From: Myxococcales bacterium
GTDB lineage: Bacteria; Myxococcota_A; Polyangia; Haliangiales; Haliangiaceae
Direction: 5' to 3'
DNA length: 63,755 nt
Assembly: GCA_016794525.1 (NCBI GenBank)
Contig: JAEUJY010000173.1
Span: forward strand, 1 to 63,755
Shown here one piece after another: positions 47,598-56,800 of this stretch. Position numbers and translations under genes: made by a program. Within the stretch, counting starts at the first letter, position 1, and the number at the start of each line of letters is the position of its first letter. The notes under the pieces were generated by a model, which ran no database searches, was not told the origin of the DNA, and was given only the letters and a program-made list of their open reading frames with translations.

Positions 47598-48254
47598 GTG
47601 GCCGACCCCGCCTCTCTCCTGACCCGGCTCGAGCCGGGCGTCGAGCTCGCCGCCGGCAAGGTGCGCGGGCTCGGCCCCGCGGTCGCCGCGCTGGTCGAGG
47701 CCGGCTGGCTCGAGGCGCGCAAGGACGGCCGCGCGGTGATGGTCCGTCTGACCGCCGCCGGCGAGGCCGAGCGCGCCCGCCAGGCCGCCGCGCCGCCGCC
47801 GCCGAAGGCGCCCAAGGCCCGCGCCGCTGCCGCGGGCAAGCCCCCGACGCCGGCGGCCCGCCTGGCTGCCCTCGAGGCCACCGTCGCCGCCCTCGCCGCC
47901 CGCCTGGCCGCGCTCGAGGCCGCCGCGCCCCACGCGTCGCCCGCGCCCGCACCCCCGCCCGCCGCCGCGCCCGCCGATCCGATCGCGCTGCGCTCGACGA
48001 TCGTCGCGGTGATCGGCGAGCTCGACGCCGGCGGCCGGCTCGGCGGCCTGGTCCCGATCCCCGACGTCCGCACCGAGCTGCGCCGGCGCGGCGTCGGCGC
48101 GTCCGACGCCGAGGTCACGACCGCGCTCGAGGAGCTCGAGCGCAGCTGGGCGATCGACCTGTCGGCCGCGCAGTCACCCACCGCGGTCCGCGATCGCGCC
48201 GCCGGCATCGATCGCGCCGGCCGCGGACTCCTCTACTACGTGGCCCGGAGGTAG
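47598..48254 (+). CDS. Winged-helix protein, first gene of an ATPase operon
   Basis: 218 residues in three parts. An N-terminal winged-helix-like segment (LGPAVAALVEAGWLEARKDGRAVMVRLTAAGEAERARQ). A Pro/Ala/Lys linker with a coiled coil (ARLAALEATVAALAARLAALEAA). A second helical/winged region (IPDVRTELRRRGVGASDAEVTTALEELERSWAIDLSAAQ) ending LLYYVARR. It likely binds DNA. Two bases separate its stop from the ATPase gene, whose GGAGG site lies inside this gene's end. The pair has no known name to me. Confidence 0.6.
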   Translation: MADPASLLTRLEPGVELAAGKVRGLGPAVAALVEAGWLEARKDGRAVMVRLTAAGEAERARQAAAPPPPKAPKARAAAAGKPPTPAARLAALEATVAALAARLAALEAAAPHASPAPAPPPAAAPADPIALRSTIVAVIGELDAGGRLGGLVPIPDVRTELRRRGVGASDAEVTTALEELERSWAIDLSAAQSPTAVRDRAAGIDRAGRGLLYYVARR

Positions 48255-48256
48255 CG

Positions 48257-50137
48257 ATGACGCTGGCCCAGGTGCTCCTCGACGCTCGCCCGTTCGCCGA
48301 CCCGGTCGCGCGGCTCGATCCCGACGCGCTGCCGCCGCCCGACGTCGCCACGATCCACGCGCCGGCGCGGATGGCGATCGCCGAGGCCATCGCGGTGGTC
48401 GGCCGCGAGCGGCGCTCGCAGATGGTGCTCATCACCGGCGACCCCGGCATGGGCAAGACCCACCAGCTGGCCCACCTGCGCCGCCGCGCCGACGGCCAGT
48501 ACGTCTGCGTCGACGTGCCGCCGCTCAAGGATCTGGCGGCGCCGTTCGCGCACATCGCGCGCTACGCGGTGCAGGGCCTGGCCGCGGCCGGCGTCCTCGA
48601 GCGCCTGCTGTGGGACACGCTGCGGCTGGTCGCGGCGGCGGTGCGCGCCGACGCCCACGCCCACGACGACGACGACGTCGTCGAGCGCATCGACAACGCG
48701 CTGATCGGCGGCGAGCAGTTCGCGATGGCGTTCCGCAACCTCGCGCAGCAGGACCCGGCGCTGGGCGCGCTGCTCTACAAGCGCGGCCGCCGGCTCATGC
48801 CGCTGTCGGCGCTGCCCGCCGATTTCGGCAAGGTGCTGTGCCGGATCACCGATCGCGACGCCGAGCGGGCGATCGTCGACTGGCTGCGCGCCGCCGAGCT
48901 GGCCGACGAGGATCTCGCCGCGCTCGACCTGCGCCACGGCGTCGCCGACGAGGCCCGCGCGTTCGAGGTGCTGCGCGCGCTGTGCGTGTGCTCGACCCGC
49001 CCGGTCGTGCTGTGCCTCGATCAGATCGAGTCGATCGCCGGGCTGGTCGGCGCCGACGGCGTGGCCCGGATGTTCACCGCGCTGATGGAGCTGTACCAGC
49101 AGGCGCCGATCGCGATCGTGCTGATGTGCCAGACCCAGCAGTGGATCGAGCTGCGCAAGGACGTGCCGCTGGCGGCGCTCGATCGCATCCGCGTGCTGCC
49201 GCCCCTGGCCAAGCCGACCAGCGACGAGGCCGAGGCGGTGATCGCCGCGCGCCTGGCGCCGGTGTGGATCGGCCGCGACGAGCGCCCGCCGTACCCGACC
49301 TGGCCGCTGACGCCGGCGTTCCTCCGCGCGCTGGTCGGCGAGCGCCGCCCGACGATCCGCCAGCTCCTGCTCGAGGCCGACGCGCTGCTCGAGGACATGC
49401 GCCGCACCGGCGTGGTGATCGAGCCGAGCCGCGACCCGGCCGATCCCAGCCCGCTGCCGCCGCCGCCGCCGCGCGCCGAGGTGGCCAGCGGCGACGCGCT
49501 GCGCGCCGCCCGCGACAAGTACCGCCACGGCGCCAGCGAGCGCCGCGAGCTCGGCACGCCGGCGTTCCGCGAGGAGCTGGTGCGCAACGCGGTGATGGGC
49601 ATCCTCGACGGCGCCAAGCAGCAACAGCAGCCGATCGCCGGCGCGCGGATCGCGGTCATCGATCAGCCCGAGAAGCCGCGCAACGGCCCGCGCCCGCCGG
49701 CGGTGGTGACGCTCGAGACCCCGGCCGGCCCGCGGCGGATCGCGGTCGACGTCAACAGCGGCCCGGCCCAGGCGACGGTGCGGGTGCTGACCCGGCTGCG
49801 CGATCTGGTCGACAACCACGACGCCGACTGCGCGGTGCTGTTGCGCGAGCGCGCCGCGCCGCTGCCCGACACCGCCAAGAAGTCGCACGAGCTCCTCGCC
49901 GAGCTGGGCGCCCGCGGCGGCGCGGTGGTGTGGCTCGAGGAGGACGAGGCGATGCGGCTGGTCGGCGCCGAGCTGATGCTCGACGCGGCCGGCGCCGCCG
50001 AGGTGCTGGTCGGCGATCGCCAGGCCAGCCGCGACGAGGTGCTCGCGTACCTGTTGCGCGACGATCGCCTGGGCGATCTGCTGGCGCCGATGATCGGCCG
50101 CGCGACGACGACGCCGCCGCGGCTCGCCCGCGCCTGA
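48257..50137 (+). CDS. AAA-type P-loop ATPase, partner of the winged-helix protein
   Basis: 626 residues, soluble. The Walker A is ITGDPGMGKTHQ (61-68) and the Walker B is VVLCLDQIES (D255-Q), with Gln in place of the usual second acid and Glu258 three further on. MCQTQQW is the likely sensor 1. After a Pro-rich hinge (~residue 395), the C-terminal ~200 residues form an alpha/beta domain: RIAVDVNSGPAQATVRVLTRLRDLVD; DCAVLLRERAAPLPDTAKKSHELL; GGAVVWLEEDEAMRLVGAELML. This resembles a Rossmann or nuclease-like fold, although no metal site is clear. The layout recalls ORC/Cdc6-like and BREX-type DNA-handling ATPases. Role unknown. Confidence 0.65.
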   Translation: MTLAQVLLDARPFADPVARLDPDALPPPDVATIHAPARMAIAEAIAVVGRERRSQMVLITGDPGMGKTHQLAHLRRRADGQYVCVDVPPLKDLAAPFAHIARYAVQGLAAAGVLERLLWDTLRLVAAAVRADAHAHDDDDVVERIDNALIGGEQFAMAFRNLAQQDPALGALLYKRGRRLMPLSALPADFGKVLCRITDRDAERAIVDWLRAAELADEDLAALDLRHGVADEARAFEVLRALCVCSTRPVVLCLDQIESIAGLVGADGVARMFTALMELYQQAPIAIVLMCQTQQWIELRKDVPLAALDRIRVLPPLAKPTSDEAEAVIAARLAPVWIGRDERPPYPTWPLTPAFLRALVGERRPTIRQLLLEADALLEDMRRTGVVIEPSRDPADPSPLPPPPPRAEVASGDALRAARDKYRHGASERRELGTPAFREELVRNAVMGILDGAKQQQQPIAGARIAVIDQPEKPRNGPRPPAVVTLETPAGPRRIAVDVNSGPAQATVRVLTRLRDLVDNHDADCAVLLRERAAPLPDTAKKSHELLAELGARGGAVVWLEEDEAMRLVGAELMLDAAGAAEVLVGDRQASRDEVLAYLLRDDRLGDLLAPMIGRATTTPPRLARA

Positions 50138-50157
50138 GCCCGCGCGGACGCGGGCGG

Positions 50158-50952
50158 TCAATCGACGTACGGGGCGCGCAGCGCGGCGACGACCTCGTCC
50201 GGCATGACCGTCCGTCGGCCGTCGCCTGCGAAGGGGCGCCCGCGCGCGTGGCCGGTCCACGTCACGCGGGCGAACTTCCCGCAGCGACCGCAGGTGACGA
50301 TCGGATCCGCGGCCATCATCACGATCGGCAAGACGTCGCGCGGCGGGAGCGCGATCGGTCGCCAGCGCCGACCGTCCAGCCGCTCGAGCCGCAGCGGCGG
50401 CGCCAGGCGGAACCGCACGTCGTCGGCGACCAGCGCGAGGGTCAACTCCCCCTTCGCCGTTGCCGCGGTCGCGGCGGCGATGTCGCGCGCCTCCAGCCGC
50501 TCGAACACGGTCATCAGCGCGCGCCCGGCCGGCGAACCGGCGGGCACGCGCACGCCGCGGACCTCGATCGTCGCGTCGGCGGGCCGATCGGCGATCGGCG
50601 ACAGCGCCGCCGCGGCCACCAGCGCGGCGCGCTCGTCGCGCACCTCGCCGGGCCCGACCGAGGCGGTGAAGACCTCGATCGGCCGCTCGCCGGTCCAGGT
50701 CGAGCGCGCCAGGCCGCCGCGGCACGGGCGCAGCGTGAGCGACAGCGACCTTCGGTGCTCGGCCATGCGGCCCACCGCGGTGATCGCCGTCGGGTCGCGC
50801 GGCCACACGCCGCACCCGGGCGAGGTCGGCGCGCCTCGGCGTGCGGTGGTCGTGGTCAGGCCGAGCGTCGCACCGACGGCCACCAGCGCCCCGGCCGCGA
50901 GCCACCGCCAGGCGAGCGGGGGCAGGCGCGGGCGAGCGAGCGCGGTGGGCAC
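50158..50952 (-). CDS. Hypothetical membrane-anchored protein with CxxC
   Basis: 264 residues: an N-terminal signal anchor (LAWRWLAAGALVAVGATLGL), then an extracytoplasmic part with two cysteines near the front (SPGCGVWP, LRPCRGG) and VTCGRCGKFARVTW near the end, a CxxC that could bind metal or be redox active. No family recognised. GTG 50952 chosen. It converges with the ATPase operon. Confidence 0.55.
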   Translation of the reverse strand: MPTALARPRLPPLAWRWLAAGALVAVGATLGLTTTTARRGAPTSPGCGVWPRDPTAITAVGRMAEHRRSLSLTLRPCRGGLARSTWTGERPIEVFTASVGPGEVRDERAALVAAAALSPIADRPADATIEVRGVRVPAGSPAGRALMTVFERLEARDIAAATAATAKGELTLALVADDVRFRLAPPLRLERLDGRRWRPIALPPRDVLPIVMMAADPIVTCGRCGKFARVTWTGHARGRPFAGDGRRTVMPDEVVAALRAPYVD

Positions 50953-51081
50953 GTGGCGTAGACACCGGCGCGGCGCCGCGGTTTCAGCGGATCGTCCCCG
51001 CCCGCGACGCGACGGCTAGCGGTGGGGAGCCGGCCCTTCACGCGGCCGCCGGGTGGCCGATCCGATCGGGGACGAGTTCCG

Positions 51082-51960
51082 ATGCAGACCGTGGATGTCA
51101 GGACGTTGGTGTTGGTGGCGAGCGTCGCCGCGGGCGCGACCGCGGTGCTGTTCCTGATCATCGGTCGCCCGCAGCGGCGGGTCGCGCCCGAGCTGTCGCT
51201 GTGGGCGGCGGCCTTCGCCAGCAACGCGGTCGGGCTGACGCTGATCTCCCTACGCGGACGCATCCCGGCGCTGGTGTCGTTCTCGGTCGCCAACCTCATG
51301 ATCCTCGCCGCGGCGCAGCTGCTGCTGGTCGGGCTCGACCGGTTCGCCGGGCGGCCGCGGCTGCGACAGCACGCCGCGTACTTCGGGGCGGCGACCGTCG
51401 CCCTGCTCGTCGCACAGCGCGGCGCCTACGAGGTGTTCGCGGGCGTGCTCAGCGTCGTCTTGTTCGTGCCGGCGATCGCGCTGTGCGCGCGGCTGGTGTC
51501 GATGCCGCGGCCCGGCATGCGCGCCGAGCGGGCGGTGCTGGTCGCGCTGTTCGCCCTCGAGGCGGTGTTGCTGGCGATCCGCGGCATCGGCGCGGCGCTC
51601 GGCCACCACCAGGCGACGCTGTTCGTGCCGACGCCGGCGACGATCTTGCTCTACTTCGGCGTCATCCTGGCGCCGATGCTGGTCGGGCCCGCGCTGCTGG
51701 CGCTGGTCGGCCGCCGCGAACAGCTGGCCAAGGAGCAGGTGATCGGCGAGCTGACCACCGCGCTGGCCGAGGTGCGCACGCTGCGCGGCCTGCTGCCGAT
51801 CTGCGCCGGGTGCAAGCAGATCCGCGACGGCGACGACACGTGGACCTCGGTCGAGGCCTACGTCGCGCGCCACTCGGACGCCGAGTTCACCCACGGCATC
51901 TGCCCGACCTGCGCGGCGCGCCTGTACCCCGACGACGGCGACGGCGACGTCGCGGCCTGA
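51082..51960 (+). CDS. Seven-helix membrane protein with C-terminal Cys4 domain
   Basis: 292 residues. About seven membrane helices occupy residues ~8-215 (TLVLVASVAAGATAVLFLII; LSLWAAAFASNAVGLTLISL; ILLYFGVILAPMLVGPALLALV). A short coiled coil (KEQVIGELTTALAEVRTLRG) leads to LLPICAGCKQIRDGDD, VEAYVARHSDAEFTHGICPTCAARLYPDD, a domain commonly found at the end of PAS and response-regulator proteins, with four cysteines able to hold zinc or another metal. I infer a membrane sensor whose output partner is elsewhere. Confidence 0.7.
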   Translation: MQTVDVRTLVLVASVAAGATAVLFLIIGRPQRRVAPELSLWAAAFASNAVGLTLISLRGRIPALVSFSVANLMILAAAQLLLVGLDRFAGRPRLRQHAAYFGAATVALLVAQRGAYEVFAGVLSVVLFVPAIALCARLVSMPRPGMRAERAVLVALFALEAVLLAIRGIGAALGHHQATLFVPTPATILLYFGVILAPMLVGPALLALVGRREQLAKEQVIGELTTALAEVRTLRGLLPICAGCKQIRDGDDTWTSVEAYVARHSDAEFTHGICPTCAARLYPDDGDGDVAA

Positions 51961-51978
51961 CCCGCGGGGCCCCGGCCG

Positions 51979-53739
51979 TCACGCGCCGGCGTCGCGCAGG
52001 ATGCCCTCGACCATCTGCCGCGCGATCGGGTGGTAGCTGGCGCTGGCCCTGGCGAACACCGCGCGCGCGCGGTCGCGGGTGCGGGGCTCCTTGGCCAGCG
52101 CGGTGTACAGCGGCCGCAGGTACTTCATCCGCCCGACGGTGGTCACCACCTGCTCGACGCGGTCGACCACGCCGAGCTCGCCGGCGCCCAGCGCCAGGGT
52201 CAGCCACGACACCAGCACGTCGTGGTTGGTGCCGGCGGTCAGCGCGAACCGCGCGTCGAGCTCGCGGCACAGCGCCGGCGACGCCGGCCGCGGCACCAGC
52301 TCGAGGTAGAGCTGCCACTCGGTCGCGGTCCAGCCCGCGACCTGCGCCGCGGTCGGCGCCACGCCGGTCAGCGCCAGCACCGCGTCGAGCCGCTCGGAGC
52401 GCGGGGCCTGGGCGCTGGCCGGGATGCCGGCGCCGTCGAGCCAGGCCGGCGCGTCGACCGCGGCCAGCGCGCCGGGCAGCGCCGCCTCGAGGTGCGCGCA
52501 GAAGTCGTCGGTGGTGATCGCGCCGAACCGGAAGTCGGCGAGGTAGCGCTTGAGCCACGCCTCGAACGCCGGCCGGCCGACCGCGGCCTCGATCGCGCAC
52601 AGGAAGAAGTAGCCCTTCTCGTACGGCACCAGCGAGTACGCGTCGTCGGGATCGACGCCGTCGAGCTTGGTGCGCAGGTGGGTCAGCTCGGGCCGCGCCG
52701 CGAACCGCGCGATCGACTCGTCGAGCTCGCGCCGGCCCAGCGCCGCGTGCAACGACGCCACCGCCGGGCCCTCGAGCGCCTCGACGATCCGCCGCTCGGC
52801 GTACATCGTGAAGCCCTCGTTCAGCCAGAAGTGCTCGGCGGTGGCGTTGGTCACCAGGTTGCCGGTCCACGAGTGGGCCAGCTCGTGCGCGACGACGCTG
52901 ACCAGCGCGCGATCGCCGGTGATCAGCGTCGGCGTCAGGAACGTCAGCCGCGGGTTCTCCATGCCGCCGTACGGGAACGACGGCGGCATCGTCAGCAGAT
53001 CGAAGCGCTCCCAGTCGTACGGGCCGAACAGCGCCTCGGCGGCGGTGATCATCTGCTCGACCTCGGCGAACTCCCAGGCCGCGGCCTCGACGACGCTCGG
53101 CTCGGCCCACACCCGGCAACGGGGCGACAGGTCGCGCGACGCCAGGTCGCCGACCGCGAACGCCAGCAGGTACGGCGGGATCGGCTGCGGCATGTGCCAC
53201 GCCTCGACCGCGCGATCGCCGACCACCTCGCGGCCGCGGTGCGCGGCGGCCATGACCACGGTCAGCGCCCGCGGCACGGTGAGCGTCGCGGCGTAGGTGA
53301 TGCGCAGCCGCGGCGTGTCCTGCAGCGGCACCAGCGAGCGGGCGTGGATCGCCTGGCACTGGCTGAACAGGTACGGGTGCACGCCGCCCGCGGTCTGCGC
53401 CGGGGCCAGCCACTGCAGCGCCGACGCGGTCGGCGCGGTGTGGTAGGTCAGCGTCACCGCGCGCGTGCCGTCGGGCAAGGTCAGCGTCAGCCGCGCGCCC
53501 AGGATCGGATCGGGGGCGGCCAGCGCGAACGGCACCGGGCGCCCGTCCTGGTCGACCGCGGCGGTGATCGCGAGATCGCGGGTGTCGAGGTCGAGGGCGC
53601 CGCCGGCCGGCGCGCGGAAGGTGAGGGTCGCCGTCGCGGCGAGGGTCTGGGTGGGGAAGTCGACGGTCGCGGCCCAGTCGAGGTGCGCGGTCTGGGCCTG
53701 GGCGTCGTCGGCGTACGAGTGCGGATCGCAGCGTGCCAT
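51979..53739 (-). CDS. M1-family aminopeptidase (LTA4H/aminopeptidase B-like)
   Basis: A 586-residue zinc aminopeptidase without a signal peptide. The N-terminal beta saddle spans ~1-200, then the exopeptidase motif GGMEN (258-262). Zinc site HELAH (285-289) with Glu308 in LNEGF; the Tyr of EKGYFFL stabilises the transition state. The C-terminal part (residues ~465-586) is the ARM-like helical domain of the leukotriene A4 hydrolase group. It releases N-terminal residues from peptides, probably in the cytoplasm. ATG 53739 has TAATAA six bases upstream. It is divergent from the M36 peptidase gene. Confidence 0.93.
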   Translation of the reverse strand: MARCDPHSYADDAQAQTAHLDWAATVDFPTQTLAATATLTFRAPAGGALDLDTRDLAITAAVDQDGRPVPFALAAPDPILGARLTLTLPDGTRAVTLTYHTAPTASALQWLAPAQTAGGVHPYLFSQCQAIHARSLVPLQDTPRLRITYAATLTVPRALTVVMAAAHRGREVVGDRAVEAWHMPQPIPPYLLAFAVGDLASRDLSPRCRVWAEPSVVEAAAWEFAEVEQMITAAEALFGPYDWERFDLLTMPPSFPYGGMENPRLTFLTPTLITGDRALVSVVAHELAHSWTGNLVTNATAEHFWLNEGFTMYAERRIVEALEGPAVASLHAALGRRELDESIARFAARPELTHLRTKLDGVDPDDAYSLVPYEKGYFFLCAIEAAVGRPAFEAWLKRYLADFRFGAITTDDFCAHLEAALPGALAAVDAPAWLDGAGIPASAQAPRSERLDAVLALTGVAPTAAQVAGWTATEWQLYLELVPRPASPALCRELDARFALTAGTNHDVLVSWLTLALGAGELGVVDRVEQVVTTVGRMKYLRPLYTALAKEPRTRDRARAVFARASASYHPIARQMVEGILRDAGA

Positions 53740-53745
53740 CAGCTG

Positions 53746-53751
53746 TTATTA
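53746..53751 (-). promoter_or_regulatory. Candidate leaderless -10 for the M1 aminopeptidase
   Basis: TAATAA on the minus strand ends six bases before ATG 53739; the last position deviates from TANNNT. Confidence 0.35.
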
Positions 53752-53802
53752 CCCGAATCCGACCCGTGCGTCGCCGCACGCGATGCTGGGGACCTTCCCG
53801 TG

Positions 53803-53808
53803 TAAGGT
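53803..53808 (+). promoter_or_regulatory. Candidate leaderless -10 for the M36 peptidase
   Basis: TAAGGT ends eight bases before ATG 53817. It could also be read as part of a weak ribosome site. Confidence 0.4.
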
Positions 53809-53816
53809 GCCAACCC

Positions 53817-56800
53817 ATGATGCCTCGCCTGTTCTTGCGCTCGCTGCCGACCGCGGCCCTCCTGGCCACCGCCGCCGCGGCCTGCTCCGACGGTGACCCC
53901 GCGCTGGCGACCGCGCCGGCGCCGCTGGTGACCGCCCTCCCCGAGCACCCGGCGCTGGCCCGGGTGCGGGTCGGCGATCGCGTCGTCGCCCCGGCCGCCA
54001 CGCCGGCGGCGGCGGCGGTCGCCCACGTCGAGCGCCTGGCCCCGACCTGGGGCGCGCCGCGCGGCGTCGCGACGCTGGCGTCGGTCGCCAGCCTGCCGGT
54101 GGCCGGGGGCACGCTGGTGCGCCTGAGCCAGGCGATCGACGGCGTGCTGGTCGATCGCAGCGAGCTGCGCGTGCTGGTGAGCGCCGACGGCGCGCTGCTC
54201 GCGGCGAGTGGCGTGCCGGTGCCGGCCGACCTGGCGCGCGATCGCAACGGCTGGCGGCTCGACGCCAGCGCCGCGCTGGCCGCGGTCACCGGCGTCACCG
54301 TCGCGCCCAAGGCCGGCGCGACCGCCGACGAGGCGCGCTTCGCCGGCGGCGCCGGCGACGTCGTCGTCGACGAGGCCCGGGTGCGCCGCCGCTGGTTCCG
54401 CGACGGCGACGCGCTGGTGCCGGCGTGGGTGGTCGAGGCCTTCACCTCGGCGCCCGACTCGACCGCCAGCGCCGCCGAGCGCGTCGTCGTCGCCGCCCGC
54501 GACGGCCGCGTGCTGGCGCGCCGCGACCTGACCGCCGACGCGTTCACCTACCGCGTGTGGGCCGATCCCGCTGGCGATCGCCGGCCCCTCGACGGCCCCA
54601 CCGCCGACTTCTCGCCGCACCCGACCGGCGCGCCCGGCGCCGGCCGCCCGGCGTTCGTCCCGGCGCCGCTGGTGTCGGTCGACGGCCTCAACCACCCGGC
54701 CGGCGGCGCCGCGGATCCGTGGCTGCCCGCCGGCGCCACCGAGACCGTCGGCAACAACGTCGACGCGTACTCCGACCTCAACCCGCCGAGCGGCCTGTCC
54801 GCCGGCGACTTCCGCGCCGCGACCACCGCGGCCGGGACGTTCGATCGCGCCTACGACGTGACCCGCGAGCCGCTGGCCTCGACCGACCAGCAGGCCGCCG
54901 CGATCACCCAGCTGTTCTACGGCATCAACTGGCTGCACGACGACTGGTACGACGCCGGCTTCACCGAGGCCGCCGGCAACGGCCAGACCTCGAACTTCGG
55001 CCGCGGCGGCGTCGAGGGCGACGCGCTGCTCGCCGAGGATCAGGACGACGCCAACGGCGGCTCGCGCAACAACGCCAACATGTCGACGCCCGAGGACGGC
55101 ATGTCGCCGCGGATGCAGGTCTTCCTGTGGACCGGCCCCGACGATCGCCAGCTGACGGTGCAGCCGACCGGCGCGACGCCGGCGACCCGCGCGCCGACGG
55201 TCTACGGCCCGCGCGCGTACGACCTGACCGCGACCGTGGCCGCCGGCCAGGACGGCGGCGGCATGTCGGCCGACGACGGCTGCGAGGCGATCACCTCCAA
55301 CGTCGCCGGCCGGATCGTGCTGGTCAACCGCGGCAACTGCTCGGGTGAGCTCAAGGCCGCCAACGCCCAGGCGGCCGGGGCCGCCGGCGTGATCATCGCC
55401 CACAACGTCACCGGCAGCGCGGCGCCGGGCCTGCCCGACGACGCCAACGTCACGACGCCGATCACGATCCCGGTGATGTCGGTCGGCAACGCCGACGGCG
55501 CCGCGCTGCGCGCCGCGCTGGCCGGCGGCGCGGTCACCGCGACGATGCACCGGACGCTGGCGCCCGAGATCGACGGCGCGGTCGACGCGTCGCTGGTGGC
55601 CCACGAGTTCGGCCACTACGTCCACCACCGGCTCAGCGACTGCGGCACCGCGATGTGCGGCGCGATGAGCGAGGGCTGGGGCGACTTCATCGCGCTGATG
55701 ACGATGGCCAGCGACGGCGACAACCTCGGCGGGGTCTACGCGATCGGCGGCGCCGCGTTCGGCGGCGATCCGTACTTCGGCCTGCGCCGCGCGCCGTACT
55801 CGACCGACGCCACCAAGAACGCGTTCACCTACCGGCTGGTCGCCGAGGGCGAGCCGCTGCCGACCAGCCACCCGACCAGCGGCGGCGGGCCCAACTCCGA
55901 GGTCCACAACGCCGGCGAGATCTGGGCCGAGGTGATGTGGGAGGGCTACGTCGCGTTGCAGCAGGCGCGCGGCAGCGCCAGCTTCGCCGAGACCCGCAAG
56001 ACGATGCAGCGCTACATCGTCGGTGGCCTGCTCATGGCGCCGCCCGACGCCACGTTCACCGAGACCCGCAGCGCGATCCTGGCCGCGGCCCGAGCGGTCA
56101 GCCCGGCCGACGCCGCGACGCTGGCCGCCGCCTTCGCCCGCCGCGGGCTCGGCTCGTGCGCCGAGTCGCCGCCGCGCAGCTCGCAGGACTTCATCGGCGC
56201 GGTCGAGGACGCCACCGTCCGCGGCAACGCGGCGCCCGAGTCGGTGACGCTGGCGATCGACGTCAAGAACTGCGACAGCGACGGCGCGCTCGACGTCGGC
56301 GAGACCGCGACGATCACCGTGCCGGTGGTCAACGTCGGCGCCGACGCGCTGGCCGGCGTGACCGTGTCGGCGGCGACGACGACGCCCGGCCTGACCTTGC
56401 TGACGACCTCGGCCGACCTCGGCGCGATGGCGCCCGACGCCCGCGGCACCGCGACCTTCCAGGTTCGCCTCGACGCCGCGACCGGCCCGGCGGCCGCCAC
56501 CGTCGACGTCACGATCGCCGCCGCCGGCGGCTGCGTCACCACCCGGCAGGTCGTGCTGCCGCTGCGGCTGGCCGCCGACGACGTCAACGCCTCGTCGGCG
56601 ACCGACGCGTTCGACGCGCTGACCTCGCCGTGGACCAAGGACGGCCTCGACGCCGATCGGGCGTGGAACCTCGAGGGCGCGTCCGCGCTCGATCGCCACT
56701 GGCGCGGCGCCGACCTCGGCACGCTGACCGACACCTCGCTGATCTCGCCGCCGCTCCAGGCCGGCGGCGGCGCGGTCACGATCGCGTTCGACCACAGCTA

